The notes beneath the pieces are model-generated. The model searched no databases and was not told the DNA's origin. It saw nothing but the letters and a program-made list of their open reading frames with translations. Shown here one piece after another: positions 1-5,461 of a stretch of 5,461 bases of DNA. The first letter of the stretch is position 1; each line of letters begins with the position of its first letter. Source of the DNA: Anaerolineae bacterium (GTDB lineage: Bacteria > Chloroflexota > Anaerolineae > Aggregatilineales > Phototrophicaceae); contig JACMMD010000582.1 in the NCBI GenBank assembly GCA_014379235.1, forward strand, positions 1 through 5,461. The letters are read 5' to 3'. The position numbers were made by a program, and so were the translations under genes.

Positions 1-222
1 AATTTGCTCGATGTCCGTCACGTCGCACGTTATCGGAATCACCCGCCGGCCAAGTTTACGGATGTCCTCGGCGGTGCTTTCCAGACCCTCAGCGTTAATG
101 TCCGCGATGATGACATCCGCGCCGACTTCGGCAAACGCAATCGCCATCGAACGCCCCATGCCCTGCGCTGCGCCTGTCACTACTGCCACGCGACCTGTGA
201 GGTCAAATAGTGGATGCGTCAT
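1..222 (-). CDS. Short-chain dehydrogenase/reductase (SDR), N-terminal part, cut by the window edge
   Basis: The first 74 residues of a classical SDR are visible. The reading frame is open to base 1, so the C-terminal part, including the catalytic Ser-Tyr-Lys, lies outside the window. A Rossmann cofactor site is clear: the glycine motif TGAAQGMG at residues 16-23, an Asp at 41 after the second beta strand (IIADIN), and CDVTD at 66-70, whose Asp normally contacts the adenine. In this family an acidic residue after strand 2 usually means NAD(H) rather than NADP(H). The ATG at 220-222 follows the upstream permease stop by 5 bases. Its likely Shine-Dalgarno sequence, AAAGG, sits inside the last codons of the permease, so translation is probably coupled. 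By context it is a cytoplasmic dehydrogenase acting on the imported sugar or a derivative. The exact substrate is unknown. SDR membership is very secure. Confidence 0.93.
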   Translation of the reverse strand, partial: MTHPLFDLTGRVAVVTGAAQGMGRSMAIAFAEVGADVIIADINAEGLESTAEDIRKLGRRVIPITCDVTDIEQI

Positions 223-227
223 AATTG

Positions 228-1124
228 CTAACCTTTGACTGCCCCCGCGCTCAGACCGGAAACAACATAACGCTGTACGATCAGATAGAAGATGATCGGA
301 AAGATCGAGAACACCAGCCCGCCCGCCAGCAGCTTGTCAATCGGCGTGTCGATCATCGAGATCATCGACCCTAAACCAACCGGAGCGGTATACAGCTTCC
401 TGTCGCTCATCAAGCTGGCTGCAAACAGGTATTCATTCCATGCGTGGAAAAACGCCACTACGCCTACAGCAACCAGTCCCGGCGCGGAGATCGGCAGCAT
501 GATCCGAAACAACATCCCGATTCGGGTGCAGCCGTCAACCAGCGCGGCATCGCGTATCTCGTTGGGAATCGTGTCGAACACATTCTTGAGAATCCAGATA
601 CAGATGGGCAGCACGAAAGCGGTATCGACCATCGCCAGTGTGATGAAGCTGTCCTTCAAATGCAACCGGTCAATCGTCGCATACAACGGGATCACGATCA
701 ACGCTTCCGGCAGCATTTGCGTCATTAGCAGCATCAGCCCGAAAGCGCCCTGCCCGCGCCAGCGTTTACCGGACAGCGCGTAAGCGCCAAACACGGTGAG
801 AACCAGACATATGACCGTCGTCAGGCTGGCCAGCAGTACCGAGTTACCAATCCAAATATCGATTCTCTGCGCTGCATCCTGAACGAAGAAAATGTCCTGA
901 AAGACTGAGAGATCAACGACCTGCGGTATGAGCGACGGTGGATATTGCAAGCTAAGGCTCGCCGGCTGAACGACGCTCACGATCATCCAATAAATAGGAA
1001 AGGCTGTGATAAGGCAAAATACTATCGCCGCTATGTAAAGCGGTATTCGCCGCACCCAACGAAAATTGAAAGAGCTTTTGTTTGCCCGCGTAGACACCGA
1101 CATTGTTGTTCCCACGTCACTCAT
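228..1124 (-). CDS. ABC sugar transporter permease, MalG/UgpE type (CUT1 family)
   Basis: This is an inner-membrane permease of 298 residues, a normal length for the family. It has about six hydrophobic segments: roughly 28-50, 92-116, 127-150, 160-180, 212-236 and 266-285. The cytoplasmic EAA loop that docks onto the ATPase is seen at about 189-216, with DAALVDG at 192-198 and LP at 210-211. It is slightly degenerate because the usual EAA reads DAA. The segment FFHAWNEYLFA (225-235) and the ending SGLSAGAVKG are typical of MalG-type partners. The ATG overlaps the stop of the upstream permease as ATGA (1121-1124), a sign of coupled translation, and GGAG lies 8 bases before the start. A second Met at residue 8 (base 1103) has a weaker GGGA upstream and is a possible alternative start. 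It should pair with the permease at 1121-2053 and the binding protein at 2166-3518. Substrate is not deducible. Confidence 0.96.
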   Translation of the reverse strand: MSDVGTTMSVSTRANKSSFNFRWVRRIPLYIAAIVFCLITAFPIYWMIVSVVQPASLSLQYPPSLIPQVVDLSVFQDIFFVQDAAQRIDIWIGNSVLLASLTTVICLVLTVFGAYALSGKRWRGQGAFGLMLLMTQMLPEALIVIPLYATIDRLHLKDSFITLAMVDTAFVLPICIWILKNVFDTIPNEIRDAALVDGCTRIGMLFRIMLPISAPGLVAVGVVAFFHAWNEYLFAASLMSDRKLYTAPVGLGSMISMIDTPIDKLLAGGLVFSIFPIIFYLIVQRYVVSGLSAGAVKG

Positions 1125-2053
1125 GCTGCTAGCTCCGCCGCCTGCCGACGCTGCAAATACGCGAACATCACGGTAATCGCAAACACGATGACAAAGCCGG
1201 CCACGCCAATGGTCGCACCATACGAGAAGTCAAACGAAGCGAACGCCGTTTTATAAACCGAAATCACCAGCGTTTCAGTCACGCGGGCCGGGCCGCCGCC
1301 AGTCGCCAGAAAGATCAGTACGAACTGCCGGAAGGCGAAAATACACGCCAACACCCCCATGAGCATCAGCGTAGGGATGATTTCGGGTAAAGTGACGTAG
1401 CGAAACGATTGTGCCGGAGTCGCGCCGTCTACTCTGGCAGCTTCGTAAAGCTCATGCGGGATGGACTGTAAAACTGAAAGCGTCACCAGCCCATAGAACG
1501 GAAATGCCTTCCATGCGGCAATCAGCACCACGAGCGGCAATGCAAGGTTGATGTCGTTCAGCCATCTCGGATTTTGCTCCAGCCACGGCATAATCGCGTG
1601 AGCGAACACGTTAGCAACGCCGAAATTCTGATTGAAAATCCAGTAAAAAACGAGGACGGCAGGCAGTTCAGGGAAAGCCCACGGCAGCGTCATCACGGTA
1701 CGAACAATGCTGCGCCCGCGAAAGCGCTGGTTCATGATGAGCGCCGCGATCAAGCCAAGCCCTACTGAGACAATCACAGTGGCCGACATGAAGCCAAGCG
1801 TCACCCGTATCGAGTTCCAGAAATAGCGATCATTCCACAGCCGCTCGTAATTCGCCAGCCCGACCCATCTTACATCTCCCATACCGATAACGTCGCTGGT
1901 AAAACTGGATCCGATCTGCTGGATAATCGGAATGAGAATAAATACTCCTTCGTAAAGAATGATCGGTAGGGCCAGTAAATAGGGTAAGTAGTCGCGCCGC
2001 CGATGCGCTTCAGCCTTTACGGCCCGCACGTTTGTGCCAGCTTGAATAGCCAT
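1121..2053 (-). CDS. ABC sugar transporter permease, MalF/UgpA type (CUT1 family)
   Basis: This is the first membrane subunit of the importer, 310 residues from the chosen start. Hydrophobic segments lie at about 23-45, 82-107, 118-140, 168-192, 226-250 and 278-300. The EAA loop that contacts the ATPase is well conserved: ELYEAARVDGA at 201-211, followed by LPEIIP at 222-227. The periplasmic-side signature TGGGPARVTETL (251-262) is characteristic of MalF/UgpA-type permeases. I chose the ATG at 2051-2053 because GAGGA (2061-2065) sits 7 bases upstream. The longer frame would begin at a TTG (2093-2095) located inside an intergenic hairpin and adds 14 unconserved residues, so it is unlikely. The gene is separated from the binding-protein gene by 112 bases containing two hairpins, and its stop overlaps the next permease start. 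Family assignment is secure; the transported sugar is not known. Confidence 0.95.
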   Translation of the reverse strand: MAIQAGTNVRAVKAEAHRRRDYLPYLLALPIILYEGVFILIPIIQQIGSSFTSDVIGMGDVRWVGLANYERLWNDRYFWNSIRVTLGFMSATVIVSVGLGLIAALIMNQRFRGRSIVRTVMTLPWAFPELPAVLVFYWIFNQNFGVANVFAHAIMPWLEQNPRWLNDINLALPLVVLIAAWKAFPFYGLVTLSVLQSIPHELYEAARVDGATPAQSFRYVTLPEIIPTLMLMGVLACIFAFRQFVLIFLATGGGPARVTETLVISVYKTAFASFDFSYGATIGVAGFVIVFAITVMFAYLQRRQAAELAA

Positions 2054-2060
2054 TAATCGT

Positions 2061-2065
2061 TCCTC
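2061..2065 (-). promoter_or_regulatory. Ribosome binding site that fixes the MalF-type permease start
   Basis: GAGGA on the minus strand lies 7 bases before the ATG at 2053. It favours this ATG over the upstream in-frame TTG at 2095, which has no comparable site and lies in a hairpin loop. The site is just downstream of the 2078-2112 hairpin, leaving it unpaired and accessible. Confidence 0.75.
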
Positions 2066-2077
2066 ACATATTGACCA

Positions 2078-2112
2078 GTTGTAAGGGCCGCGCAAGTCGC
2101 AGCCCTTACAAC
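2078..2112 (-). promoter_or_regulatory. Strong intercistronic hairpin between binding protein and permease genes
   Basis: A perfect 11-base inverted repeat is present: GTTGTAAGGGC at 2078-2088 and GCCCTTACAAC at 2102-2112. After a C/A mismatch, GCG (2090-2092) can pair with CGC (2098-2100), leaving a 5-base loop. No U-run follows on the minus-strand transcript, so it is not a textbook terminator. Known CUT1 operons often carry a stem-loop after the binding-protein gene that protects the upstream mRNA from 3' exonucleases, giving more binding protein than permease. That role is inferred here from position and structure. Confidence 0.75.
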
Positions 2113-2120
2113 ATCACGAA

Positions 2121-2160
2121 AGGCGCTGATGCCACTGTTAGCGGTGTCAGCATCCAGCCT
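2121..2160 (-). promoter_or_regulatory. Imperfect stem-loop just after the binding-protein stop codon
   Basis: The inverted repeat has several paired blocks: AGGC (2121-2124) with GCCT (2157-2160), GCTGA (2125-2129) with TCAGC (2147-2151), and CACTG (2133-2137) with CGGTG (2142-2146, one G-U pair) around the loop TTAG. Side bulges break the stem. On the transcript it begins a few bases after the TAG of the binding-protein gene and is followed only by UUUCG, a weak U-tract. A leaky terminator or an mRNA-stabilising element are both possible. Confidence 0.5.
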
Positions 2161-2165
2161 GAGAA

Positions 2166-3518
2166 CTATTCAGCGGCAAAGACACGCGCGCCGAGTTCTT
2201 CGGCTTCAATCTGAGCCTGATTCAGCCCATCTTCGACGGAAACCCCGCCGACGAGAATTTCTTCGATGTGCGGCACGACAACCTGACCGAGTTCGTCATT
2301 GTAGAACACGAAATCACCGAGAACTTCTGGGACGGTGATGGTTCCGGTGGCATCGTAGCCATCGGCCCAGTGCAGCGTCTCACGGTACTCAGGGCGGATA
2401 CCACCCTCGATAGCAGGGATTACGTCGAGGCAGCGTTCGAGCAGTTCTTGATAGTTTTCCTGCGTGTACAGCCACGACAGGAACACTTTGGCGGCTTCTT
2501 GGCGTTCCGGCTCATTGTTGGCATTGATGCAGATCGGGTGAATACGGGTGATACCCTTGCCGCCCGGCCAGAAGGGCATGGCGCTGCGGAGATTTGCATA
2601 GAGATCGGGGTCTTCGGTGTTGGTCTTCCACTGGTTGACCGCCGCTGATACGATCATGTTTTCCGCGATCTTGGACGAGGCGAACAACTGGTTCGCTGTA
2701 CCGACATCCGTGCCCTGTGGCATCGCGGCATCGTACATCTGCTTGAACAGGGTAATACCGTTGATCACTTCTTCAGAGTTGATGAGCGGCGTTTGACCAT
2801 CTGCCCACTTTCCATCGAACAGAACCGGCCACTGCTGCAAGGTGAACCATGTTGTAAACGGCTCAGAAGCGAGGTGCGGCGAGTAGATGCCGAACTGGTC
2901 TGGCCGGCTGGTCAGCGCCGTCGCACCAGCTACCCAGTCCTCAATGCTGGTGGGTTCAGATACGCCAGCTTCTTCCAACAGTCTGTTGTTGTAAACCAGC
3001 CCGAAGCGCACGGTCACGATGTCGAGACCGTTCAGTTCGCCGTTTTCATCGCGCAGCATGTCTTGAGCGGGAACAACCGTCACACCAGCGCGCTCAACCA
3101 CATCTTCCAACGGCAGCGTATGACCGGCACGCATCAAGCGCAGGAAGCCGTCAGGCGTTTGGGTGAACAGATCACCGTCGATACGGCCAGAACGCGCCTG
3201 GATCAAAATTTGCTGGAAGTAGTCGTTTTCGCCATAGCCGCTCTCAATGATGCGGACATCGTTCTGTTCTGTGTGGAACTTTTCAATCATGGCGCGCCAC
3301 GCATCACCACGACCCGGCTCCGTCCAGAACCATGTTAAGAGGTTCAGTTCCATTGCCGACTGGCGAATGTACGCTGGGAAAAACATCTTTGGCACTGCCG
3401 CAGCGGAAGCTGCCGCGCCAACGGCGGTTGAGCCGACCTTGAGAAAATCACGGCGGCTGAGTGCGCTCTTGGCTTCGGTAGCGGTAGCCGTCTTCTTGGT
3501 GGTTTCTTGATTAGACAT
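2166..3518 (-). CDS. Tat-exported extracellular solute-binding protein of a sugar ABC transporter
   Basis: A 450-residue periplasmic-binding protein that captures the substrate outside the membrane and delivers it to the two permeases encoded next. The N-terminus has a twin-arginine signal: SRRDFLKVG at 21-29, followed by an Ala/Gly-rich hydrophobic stretch at about 30-42. No lipobox cysteine is present. The mature part starts near MELNLLTWFW (56-65), the usual first beta strand. Later segments such as FGLVYNNRLLEEAGVSEPTS and EEVINGITLFKQMYDAAMPQG fit the MalE/UgpB-like family (SBP family 1), and the length is normal. The ATG is supported by AGGAG at 3528-3532 with 9 bases of spacing. The surface-exposed ligand site cannot be identified, so no sugar is assigned. 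The gene follows the DapA-like enzyme gene by 116 bases and precedes the permeases by 112 bases; both gaps contain possible regulatory elements. Confidence 0.95.
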   Translation of the reverse strand: MSNQETTKKTATATEAKSALSRRDFLKVGSTAVGAAASAAAVPKMFFPAYIRQSAMELNLLTWFWTEPGRGDAWRAMIEKFHTEQNDVRIIESGYGENDYFQQILIQARSGRIDGDLFTQTPDGFLRLMRAGHTLPLEDVVERAGVTVVPAQDMLRDENGELNGLDIVTVRFGLVYNNRLLEEAGVSEPTSIEDWVAGATALTSRPDQFGIYSPHLASEPFTTWFTLQQWPVLFDGKWADGQTPLINSEEVINGITLFKQMYDAAMPQGTDVGTANQLFASSKIAENMIVSAAVNQWKTNTEDPDLYANLRSAMPFWPGGKGITRIHPICINANNEPERQEAAKVFLSWLYTQENYQELLERCLDVIPAIEGGIRPEYRETLHWADGYDATGTITVPEVLGDFVFYNDELGQVVVPHIEEILVGGVSVEDGLNQAQIEAEELGARVFAAE

Positions 3519-3527
3519 TGCAGTTTT

Positions 3528-3532
3528 CTCCT
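3528..3532 (-). promoter_or_regulatory. Ribosome binding site of the binding-protein gene
   Basis: AGGAG on the minus strand, 9 bases before the ATG at 3518. It is one of the better sites in the window, consistent with high expression of a binding protein. It lies directly beside the near-palindrome at 3539-3550. Confidence 0.8.
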
Positions 3533-3538
3533 AAAAGA

Positions 3539-3550
3539 TAAAGCGTTTTA
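3539..3550. promoter_or_regulatory. Possible LacI-family operator
   Basis: TAAAGCGTTTTA is symmetric at 10 of 12 positions around a central CG. LacI/GalR-type regulators of sugar operons usually bind palindromes centred on CG with flanking A/T blocks. It sits between the binding-protein ribosome site and the upstream gene, where a local operator would be expected. Symmetry does not extend further outward, and no regulator gene is in the window, so this is suggestive only. Confidence 0.3.
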
Positions 3551-3592
3551 ATTCGGACAATTTCAGCACGATCAATTTCCTTACCCAGTCAC

Positions 3593-3603
3593 ATCACCTC
3601 CTT
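3593..3603 (-). promoter_or_regulatory. Perfect 11-base Shine-Dalgarno match without a recognised gene
   Basis: AAGGAGGTGAT on the minus strand is fully complementary to the 3' end of 16S rRNA, and stronger than the site of any annotated gene here. It lies within the 116-base gap between the DapA-like gene and the binding-protein gene. Downstream there is an ATG with an immediate stop, a GTG with only three codons, and, at good spacing (8 bases after GGAGG), a CTG at 3586-3588. The CTG opens a 25-codon frame whose TAA (3511-3513) overlaps the start of the binding-protein gene. It may drive a leader peptide, be a relic, or be a ribosome standby site. Confidence 0.45.
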
Positions 3604-3634
3604 CAGTGGGCAGTCAGCTATGGTTATTAGGGCC

Positions 3635-4555
3635 TCATGCAGATACTTTCGTAGAGATCAGGGGAGATGGTTGGCGTACAAAGGCTTCGACTTTGGCCTT
3701 TTGCTCCGACGTGAGCGGCCCAATCGGCGCGATGGTTGCGCCCGACCCCATGCCCAGAATCGACATCGCATACTTGACACCGGAAAGCCAGCAGCTTCCC
3801 GCCAGCGGCAGATTGTCACGCAGTTCCAGAATACGCTCGGTTGCTTGGCGCGCTGCATCGTCATCGCCATTTTTCACCGCTTGATACACCTGCAAAAAGG
3901 TAGCTGGTTCGTAATTGGCGCATACAGGCACAATACCAACCGCTCCGGCGCGCAAACTTTCAACCGCTTTAAACTCATCGCCAGTCAATACCCGCAGCGG
4001 CGTACCCTCAGCAGCGGCGATCAGGCGTTTCAGATATTCGAGGCTGCCCGCGCTGTCCTTGCAGTATCTCAGCCAACCGCGTCGCGCCATCTCAGCCAGT
4101 GCATCAACCGGGATTTCATTCTGCGAATACGGCGGGATGTTGTAAGCGATCAGTTCCATCCCCTTGTCATGCTCTTTGCACGTCCCGAACAAACGAAAAT
4201 GCTCACTCGGCGCAGTCTGCTTGATATAGAAAACGGGATTTACCACGTAATAGCGGTAGCCGATGCTCGCCAACCGCTCGACCTTTTCGAGGACGCGCTG
4301 TGTAGATGTTTCCATCGCGCCACCGAGTAACGGCACACTGTCTCCCACTTCGTCAAAGGCGATTTCCATCATGCGCGTCCACTCAGACATCGTGAGCAGC
4401 GGCCCCTCACCTGCTGAACCGCCGATGAACACGCCGTTGACTCCGGCGTCGATCAAGTAGCGCAGCACCTTGCGAAAGGCGGCTTCGTCTACCGAGTCGT
4501 CGCTCTTGACGGGTGTAATAACGGGCGGGACTATCCCAAACAATTCGTCAGTCAT
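3635..4555 (-). CDS. DapA/NanA-superfamily Schiff-base aldolase or dehydratase (not a true dihydrodipicolinate synthase)
   Basis: A 306-residue (beta/alpha)8-barrel enzyme of the family that forms a Schiff base with a 2-oxo acid. The catalytic pair is visible: Tyr138 in YNIPPY (138-143) and Lys166 in CKDSAGS (165-171). The carboxylate-binding loop is GGSAGEG (45-51), and TGDEF follows further on. Compared with E. coli DapA, Thr45 aligns with Ala48, Tyr107 with Phe109, and Arg138, which binds aspartate semialdehyde, with Tyr143. These changes argue against lysine synthesis. Known relatives include 2-keto-3-deoxy sugar acid aldolases, 5-dehydro-4-deoxyglucarate dehydratase and pyrroline-hydroxycarboxylate deaminase; I cannot choose among them. 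The ATG at 4555 has AGGA (4566-4569) 10 bases upstream and follows the LDH2-type gene by 27 bases, so the two are almost certainly co-transcribed. It is expected to act in the cytoplasm on a 2-oxo acid intermediate. Confidence 0.92.
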   Translation of the reverse strand: MTDELFGIVPPVITPVKSDDSVDEAAFRKVLRYLIDAGVNGVFIGGSAGEGPLLTMSEWTRMMEIAFDEVGDSVPLLGGAMETSTQRVLEKVERLASIGYRYYVVNPVFYIKQTAPSEHFRLFGTCKEHDKGMELIAYNIPPYSQNEIPVDALAEMARRGWLRYCKDSAGSLEYLKRLIAAAEGTPLRVLTGDEFKAVESLRAGAVGIVPVCANYEPATFLQVYQAVKNGDDDAARQATERILELRDNLPLAGSCWLSGVKYAMSILGMGSGATIAPIGPLTSEQKAKVEAFVRQPSPLISTKVSA

Positions 4556-4582
4556 TTACTCTCATTCCTAATTGCAAAATAT

Positions 4583-5461
4583 CTATTGCTGGAAAAGCGG
4601 CGTTTCAATGCTGACATCCTGCGCCAAGCCGACGAGCGTTTCCACCACATCCGTTGGCAGCGCGATACCATCTTTCAAGGCTGCGCCGCGCCGATCCCAT
4701 TCCATCTCGCCGGGAAGATAGATACGCTCTGTTCCCTTGGCTAACGGCGTTTGATGGATGTAGTCCGCCAGACTGCCCATACGCTGATTGAACAACGCTT
4801 GCGGCATCATCGCGCCGACGTTAATGGCGATGAAGGCTTGACCCTGATTGGTGTTGCCGGGAGGATCACCGGGAATATCAGGCACCCAACTCGGCTGCTC
4901 TTTGGTGACGGCTGCTCCGGTGAGTACGCCCGCCAGCACTTCGACCAGCAGCGCGAAGCCGTAGCCCTTATGAGCGGCCATCGGCATCAGCGCGCCCTGT
5001 CCCGGAAAAACACTGGGGTCAGTCGTGGGTAATCCATCTCCGTCAACCAGCCAACCTTCTGGAATGGGCTGCCCCATCAGCTTGGCGCGAATGACTTTGT
5101 TGGCTGCCGCCGCGCTGGTTGCAATATCGAAAAGCACGGATTGGTTTTCGTCACCCGTTGGGATGGCATAAGCAATGGGGTTCGTGCCAAGCACTTTGCC
5201 GCGCCCGCCGGGGATGGTCATCTGTGGATCGGCGTTGCACATAGCAAGACCAATCATGCCCTGCTGTGCGGCCATATTGGCATAATAACCCGCCGCGCCA
5301 AAATGACTGGTGTGCATCACGCCAACATACGCGATTCCGGTTGATCGCGCCTTCTCGATAGCGATTTCCATCGCACGATGAGCCGTCACATAGGGCAGCG
5401 CATGATGCCCATTGAGCATAGCCCACGATGGCCCCTCGTCGACGACCTCGGCAGTCGCCTG
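4583..5461 (-). CDS. LDH2/malate-type NAD(P)-dependent oxidoreductase, N-terminus cut by the window edge
   Basis: The visible 292 residues are the C-terminal majority of a protein in the YlbC/AllD/YiaK/ComC family. The frame is open to base 5461, so the start lies beyond the edge; the first in-frame ATG (5419) is internal. Family marks in order (visible numbering): HRAMEIAIEKA (28-38), HTSHFGAAGYY (50-60), LGTNPIAYAIP (92-102), DIATSAAAANKV (113-124), AHKGYGFALLVEVLAGVLTGAA (163-184, core cofactor and dimer region) and PGEMEW (250-255) near the end. The usual N-terminal SHG segment is missing with about 70-90 residues. Members reduce or oxidise 2-oxo/2-hydroxy acids such as malate, ureidoglycolate, sulfolactate, 2,3-diketogulonate or cyclic imino acids, with a nicotinamide cofactor bound in a fold distinct from Rossmann. 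Which one applies cannot be told. Being first in this visible operon, it likely works with the DapA-like enzyme downstream. Confidence 0.94.
   Translation of the reverse strand, partial: QATAEVVDEGPSWAMLNGHHALPYVTAHRAMEIAIEKARSTGIAYVGVMHTSHFGAAGYYANMAAQQGMIGLAMCNADPQMTIPGGRGKVLGTNPIAYAIPTGDENQSVLFDIATSAAAANKVIRAKLMGQPIPEGWLVDGDGLPTTDPSVFPGQGALMPMAAHKGYGFALLVEVLAGVLTGAAVTKEQPSWVPDIPGDPPGNTNQGQAFIAINVGAMMPQALFNQRMGSLADYIHQTPLAKGTERIYLPGEMEWDRRGAALKDGIALPTDVVETLVGLAQDVSIETPLFQQ

Noticed and set aside
2051..2095. Longer N-terminus for the MalF-type permease, starting at a TTG
   Set aside because: The TTG falls in the loop side of a strong hairpin, the 14 extra residues look unlike a permease N-terminus, and a good ribosome site precedes the internal ATG.
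2121..2160. Classical Rho-independent terminator after the binding-protein gene
   Set aside because: The stem is interrupted by bulges and only three U residues follow. The permeases downstream need transcription, so I list it as a regulatory stem-loop rather than a terminator.
2793..3338. 181-codon open frame on the plus strand
   Set aside because: It is antisense to the binding-protein gene and has no family features. Similar plus-strand frames at 292-783 and 2268-2648 are rejected for the same reason.
3553..3575. Possible sigma70 promoter upstream of the binding-protein gene (TTGATC, 17 bases, ATTAAA)
   Set aside because: The -35 box is partial and the -10 box matches only about half of the consensus. 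It is too weak to call in an A/T-rich gap.
3620..4330. 236-codon open frame on the plus strand
   Set aside because: It lies antisense to the DapA-like gene, which has clear catalytic motifs. The translation shows no recognisable domain and is rich in Arg, Gln and His, typical of a shadow frame.
3635..4555. dapA, lysine biosynthesis
   Set aside because: The arginine that binds aspartate semialdehyde is replaced by Tyr143, and the neighbours are catabolic transport and redox genes.

Overview
The window is part of one minus-strand catabolic operon. It encodes a binding-protein-dependent carbohydrate uptake system together with three enzymes of the kind used on sugar acids or keto acids. Transcription runs from high to low coordinates. 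All six genes lie on the same strand with gaps of 0 to about 115 bases, and both outer genes are cut by the window edges. I see no RNA genes, mobile elements, CRISPR array or long repeats.

Layout in transcription order: (1) an NAD(P)-dependent LDH2/malate-type oxidoreductase missing its N-terminus (4583 to the right edge); (2) a DapA/NanA-superfamily Schiff-base aldolase or dehydratase (3635-4555); (3) a Tat-exported extracellular solute-binding protein (2166-3518); (4) a MalF/UgpA-type permease (1121-2053); (5) a MalG/UgpE-type permease overlapping it by four bases (228-1124); (6) the first 74 residues of a short-chain dehydrogenase/reductase (left edge to 222). The two larger gaps hold the regulatory interest. 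The SBP-permease gap (112 bases) carries two consecutive inverted repeats, one with a perfect 11-bp stem. The gap upstream of the SBP (116 bases) carries an 11-base perfect anti-Shine-Dalgarno match with no obvious gene behind it, and a near-palindrome with a central CG that resembles a LacI-family operator.

Working model (inference): the binding protein captures a sugar or sugar derivative outside the membrane and the two permeases import it, probably using an ATPase encoded elsewhere, because none is seen here. The SDR and the LDH2-type enzyme would do the redox steps, and the DapA-like enzyme would dehydrate or cleave a 2-oxo acid intermediate. The DapA-like protein lacks the arginine that marks true dihydrodipicolinate synthase, so lysine synthesis is unlikely. 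The substrate cannot be read from the sequence.

Organism: a bacterium of moderate GC with standard Shine-Dalgarno sites. A Tat-type (SRRDFLK) sugar-binding protein without a lipobox fits several lineages, for example Chloroflexota or some Alphaproteobacteria. I cannot place it more firmly. No wholly new system is evident; the intergenic structures and the unassigned pathway are what merit a second look.
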